This document shows positions 60,020 through 61,867 of a stretch of DNA of 61,867 nucleotides, in pieces. The stretch comes from a virus. Numbering within the stretch: position 1 is the stretch's first letter; every line of letters starts with the position of its first letter. The notes under the pieces were generated by a model. The model had not been told where the DNA came from. It worked only from the letters and a program-made list of their open reading frames with translations, and searched no databases. The translations under genes and the position numbers were made by a program. The stretch covers positions 1-61,867 of the IMG/VR virus record IMGVR_UViG_3300042397_000983; one strand, written 5' to 3'.

Positions 60020-60586
60020 TTACTCAATCACGACCCCGTCGATCAGCTCCACCAAGACATCAACAGACTTTGCGAAGTAGACCGCCGACACCCTTTCCTG
60101 CCCGCCCTCTGCGCAGATCGAGGCTGAGGCGAGCCTGCCCGCGTTGTGCTCGTTCCGTAGGTGGGTGCTGACCTTCTGCGTCTCCTCGTTGAGGGCCTCG
60201 GCAACCTGCCGTGAGGTCCACGCCCGGTCCTTGGTCATGATGAGGTCACGGCAGCGCTGTGCGAAGTCTTGCTTGAGTACCGGTGCCGGTGCGTCCCCGT
60301 GCAGCGGGACGAGGCGCTCGAGGACGTTCGCCCTGATCGCGCGCCAGCGGGCGCTGTACTCCCCATCGACCTCGGGCCGGTGGTTGTCGATGCAGTATGC
60401 GTTCAGCATGTCCCCGACATCCGCGTTGATGACCTCAACGACCTTTGAGGAGATGAAGACCTGCTCATCATCCTCGCAGACGGCAAACGCCGATCCTCCT
60501 CGCGTGACGTTCATGATGGTGCACTTCTTCACGACGATGTCGCTCGGCTTGAAGAAGGGGGTACTAACTCGTGCTGTTTCGTTCAT
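60020..60586 (-). CDS. Hypothetical protein with winged-helix-like C-terminus, 188 aa
   Basis: The N-terminal ~80 residues are a beta-rich region (VVKKCTIMNVTRGGSAFAVC; EDDEQVFISSKVVEVINADV) that recalls OB/S1-type small barrels. The C-terminal ~75 residues read as a winged helix (WTSRQVAEALNEETQKVSTH; LRNEHNAGRLASASICAEGG). A nucleic-acid-binding regulator is plausible. An AGGAAAA box precedes the ATG at 60586. No family confirmed. Confidence 0.6.
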   Translation of the reverse strand: MNETARVSTPFFKPSDIVVKKCTIMNVTRGGSAFAVCEDDEQVFISSKVVEVINADVGDMLNAYCIDNHRPEVDGEYSARWRAIRANVLERLVPLHGDAPAPVLKQDFAQRCRDLIMTKDRAWTSRQVAEALNEETQKVSTHLRNEHNAGRLASASICAEGGQERVSAVYFAKSVDVLVELIDGVVIE

Positions 60587-60621
60587 GTTTTTTCCTACTC
60601 TGGTTTGCTGTTGGGTAATCG

Positions 60622-60888
60622 TTACTTGCTGTTCACTAGGTATCTCTGGATCGCGTTTGGGCTGCAGGAGAAAGAGGGAACGCGTCGGTTCGACGGCTCT
60701 TCCTTCGATCTCACAGACACCAGCTGTGGCGAGAATTTCGACTGTGGTAGGTCGATCCCGAAGCGTTCGCAGGCAGCGTCAATCGACTTGCGGTGCATGC
60801 CGTAATGCTGCGCCGTGATCGTCACCGACCACCCCTTTTCGCGGGCGGCCACGAGCATATCTCGGGTCAGGAATTTTCTACTTGCCAT
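60622..60888 (-). CDS. HTH-like DNA-binding protein, 88 aa
   Basis: The N-terminus (MASRKFLTRDMLVAAREKGW) leads into SVTITAQHYGMHRKSIDAAC, a helix-turn-helix with a recognition helix HRKSIDAACERFGI. The C-terminal part is Lys/Ser-rich. Start at 60888 follows GGAG at good spacing and overlaps the preceding gene. Likely a regulator. Confidence 0.62.
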   Translation of the reverse strand: MASRKFLTRDMLVAAREKGWSVTITAQHYGMHRKSIDAACERFGIDLPQSKFSPQLVSVRSKEEPSNRRVPSFSCSPNAIQRYLVNSK

Positions 60889-61048
60889 ATGCCTTCTCCT
60901 TGATGGCTTCGATGGTTTCTTTGTTTTGCTGGGCAAGCCATAGGATCAGCTCGTACTGCTCCTGCGTGACCCAAAAGCTGGGCGACTTGACGTACCCAGC
61001 CAGTCTCAGGGCCCGTGCACCGGGGCTGTTGCTGGCTTCTCGGCTCAT
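60878..61048 (-). CDS. Small helical hypothetical protein, 56 aa
   Basis: The product MSREASNSPGARALRLAGYV continues as a helix (KSPSFWVTQEQYELILWLAQ). Starts in an ATGA overlap with its upstream neighbour; ends inside the HTH gene. Phage proteins with WVTQEQYELI ... QNKE are known without function. Confidence 0.55.
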   Translation of the reverse strand: MSREASNSPGARALRLAGYVKSPSFWVTQEQYELILWLAQQNKETIEAIKEKAYGK

Positions 61049-61260
61049 AGCTTGGTGATCTCCGTCTGGACCAAGCGCCCGTGCGTGATGTTCTTCTGGC
61101 CCCGGACCTTGGAGTTGTCCCACGTCCAGCACTCACCGTTGCTGTCGTTGAAACACACCCAGAGCAGGTTGTGCTCTGGGCCGTAGTCCATGACGAAGTG
61201 CGCCAGAGCGGACCCCTTGGGCGTGTCCAAGGGTAGCGGTGGGTTCAGTTGCAGGATCAT
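61045..61260 (-). CDS. Hypothetical protein, 71 aa
   Basis: The product (MILQLNPPLPLDTPKGSALA; HFVMDYGPEHNLLWVCFNDS) resembles short phage proteins annotated as unknown, with core PKGxAxAHFVxDYGxEHxLxWV. Overlaps the Lar-like gene end (ATGA) and the next gene. Function unknown. Confidence 0.6.
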   Translation of the reverse strand: MILQLNPPLPLDTPKGSALAHFVMDYGPEHNLLWVCFNDSNGECWTWDNSKVRGQKNITHGRLVQTEITKL

Positions 61261-61867
61261 GGCTTCTCTCCCTCAATCTCGGCCAGCGTGGCGCGGGCAA
61301 TCTCTCCCATGCGAAGGACAAGCCCGCGCAAAGCAGACTGAGAACACCCGTCAATCATCCCTTCTGGGTCTAGCGCATCAACCACCCGTAGCGCCTCCAC
61401 CGCCTTCGCCAGCTTGGCCTCAAGGTCACGATAGGCCCCTGTCCCGATCCTGCCCATCTTGTCGTAGGCGTCCCGGTATTTCTCGCAGGTCGCCAGCTTG
61501 GCTTCCGCAAGAATAAGCGCCTGACCATTGTTCATTCCGGCCTGCATCAAACCTTCGCACTGCTTCTCCAACTCAGCAACGGTGTTGTCCATAACGGCCT
61601 GCGCCATGCGGCAGGTATTGAGGTGCCTCTCCAACTCCTCCGCATAAGCCTCGGCCTCCTTGGCGTCAGCACGGGCGGCTTCGAGTTGCTCGGTCAGGGT
61701 TTGGATGCTGGTATCAGGGGTGCGTGTGTTCCATGCGGCGATGGCTTCATCACCTGTCGGACGCCACCCTGTTTCTGCGCCGCAACCAAGGCAACGGACC
61801 CACGATGTATCGTCGTGCGGCGGCTGCGCTTCTCCACAGAACGGGCAGGGTTTTAGATCGTCGTCAC
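61257..61867 (-). CDS. Lar-like restriction alleviation protein with coiled-coil tail, cut by window edge
   Basis: The visible part starts at the right edge with DDDLKPCPFCGEAQ and holds the zinc motif CPFC ... CLGC, then DEAIAAWNTRTP, the hallmark of the Lar-type (restriction alleviation) family. The C-terminal ~120 residues form a coiled coil (EQLEAARADAKEAEAYAEEL) not present in short Lar proteins. If the molecule is circular, the frame continues to an ATG at 41-43 of this window. Anti-restriction activity is from the family and not shown here. Confidence 0.75.
   Translation of the reverse strand, partial: DDDLKPCPFCGEAQPPHDDTSWVRCLGCGAETGWRPTGDEAIAAWNTRTPDTSIQTLTEQLEAARADAKEAEAYAEELERHLNTCRMAQAVMDNTVAELEKQCEGLMQAGMNNGQALILAEAKLATCEKYRDAYDKMGRIGTGAYRDLEAKLAKAVEALRVVDALDPEGMIDGCSQSALRGLVLRMGEIARATLAEIEGEKP

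Noticed and set aside
1-61867. tRNA genes
   Set aside because: I looked for TpsiC-loop-like GTTCGAATC/T segments with acceptor complements and found no complete cloverleaf; a tRNAscan run would be decisive.

Overview
The window looks like a complete, or nearly complete, genome of a short-tailed double-stranded DNA phage of an alphaproteobacterium, probably a Rhodobacterales/roseobacter-type host. The evidence is a full set of virion genes (terminase, portal, scaffold, capsid, adaptor and nozzle proteins, ejection proteins, fibres), the absence of any tape-measure, sheath or baseplate gene, a high GC content, and a head-spike module resembling the one in the Rhodobacter gene transfer agent (GTA). 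I see no integrase, tRNA, phage RNA polymerase or CRISPR array. Genes cut by the two window ends fit together across the junction, so the molecule is probably circularly permuted or was assembled as a circle.

Layout. From 11485 leftwards to 1, and probably on through the junction from 61867 down to 59011, nearly all genes lie on the minus strand. They are early genes: small hypotheticals, a SprT-like metalloprotease, regulators (a Cro/CI-like repressor, and a protein pairing a sigma-region-4-like helix-turn-helix with an RNA polymerase alpha-CTD-like domain) and a Lar-like CPFCG protein. The replication cassette comprises a SNF2-type helicase, VRR-NUC nuclease, B-family DNA polymerase, DUF2815-like ssDNA-binding protein and DUF2800-like nuclease. 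Across a divergent control region (11486-11559) the plus strand encodes an excisionase-like protein and a primase/SF3-type helicase.

An almost gene-free stretch (14195-14688) holds a long nested hairpin, AT-rich DNA, a promoter and a structured leader. After it, all genes to 59004 are on the plus strand: terminase; a small metabolic cluster with dCTP deaminase; portal; three very large multidomain polyvalent-type proteins (M15 peptidase, ADP-ribosyltransferase-like and pyrophosphatase-like domains); a GroES-like co-chaperonin; scaffold; capsid proteins; an inserted HNH/endonuclease VII-type homing nuclease; GTA-type spike and fibre genes; lysis genes (membrane proteins, secreted nuclease, GH19 endolysin); adaptor and nozzle; ejection proteins; more fibres.

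How it works together. At least four early leftward promoters share a sigma70-like layout (17-bp spacer) with a CGTACG or GTAC palindrome between or across the -35 and -10 boxes, which suggests one regulator controls the early genes. The late region is read as one long unit, helped by internal promoters and GC-rich intercistronic hairpins around the capsid genes. The most unusual content is the polyvalent protein block with glycine-glycine linkers at its domain borders, the early promoter/operator network, the sigma4/alpha-CTD-like fusion, and the alternative RNA hairpins upstream of the terminase genes.
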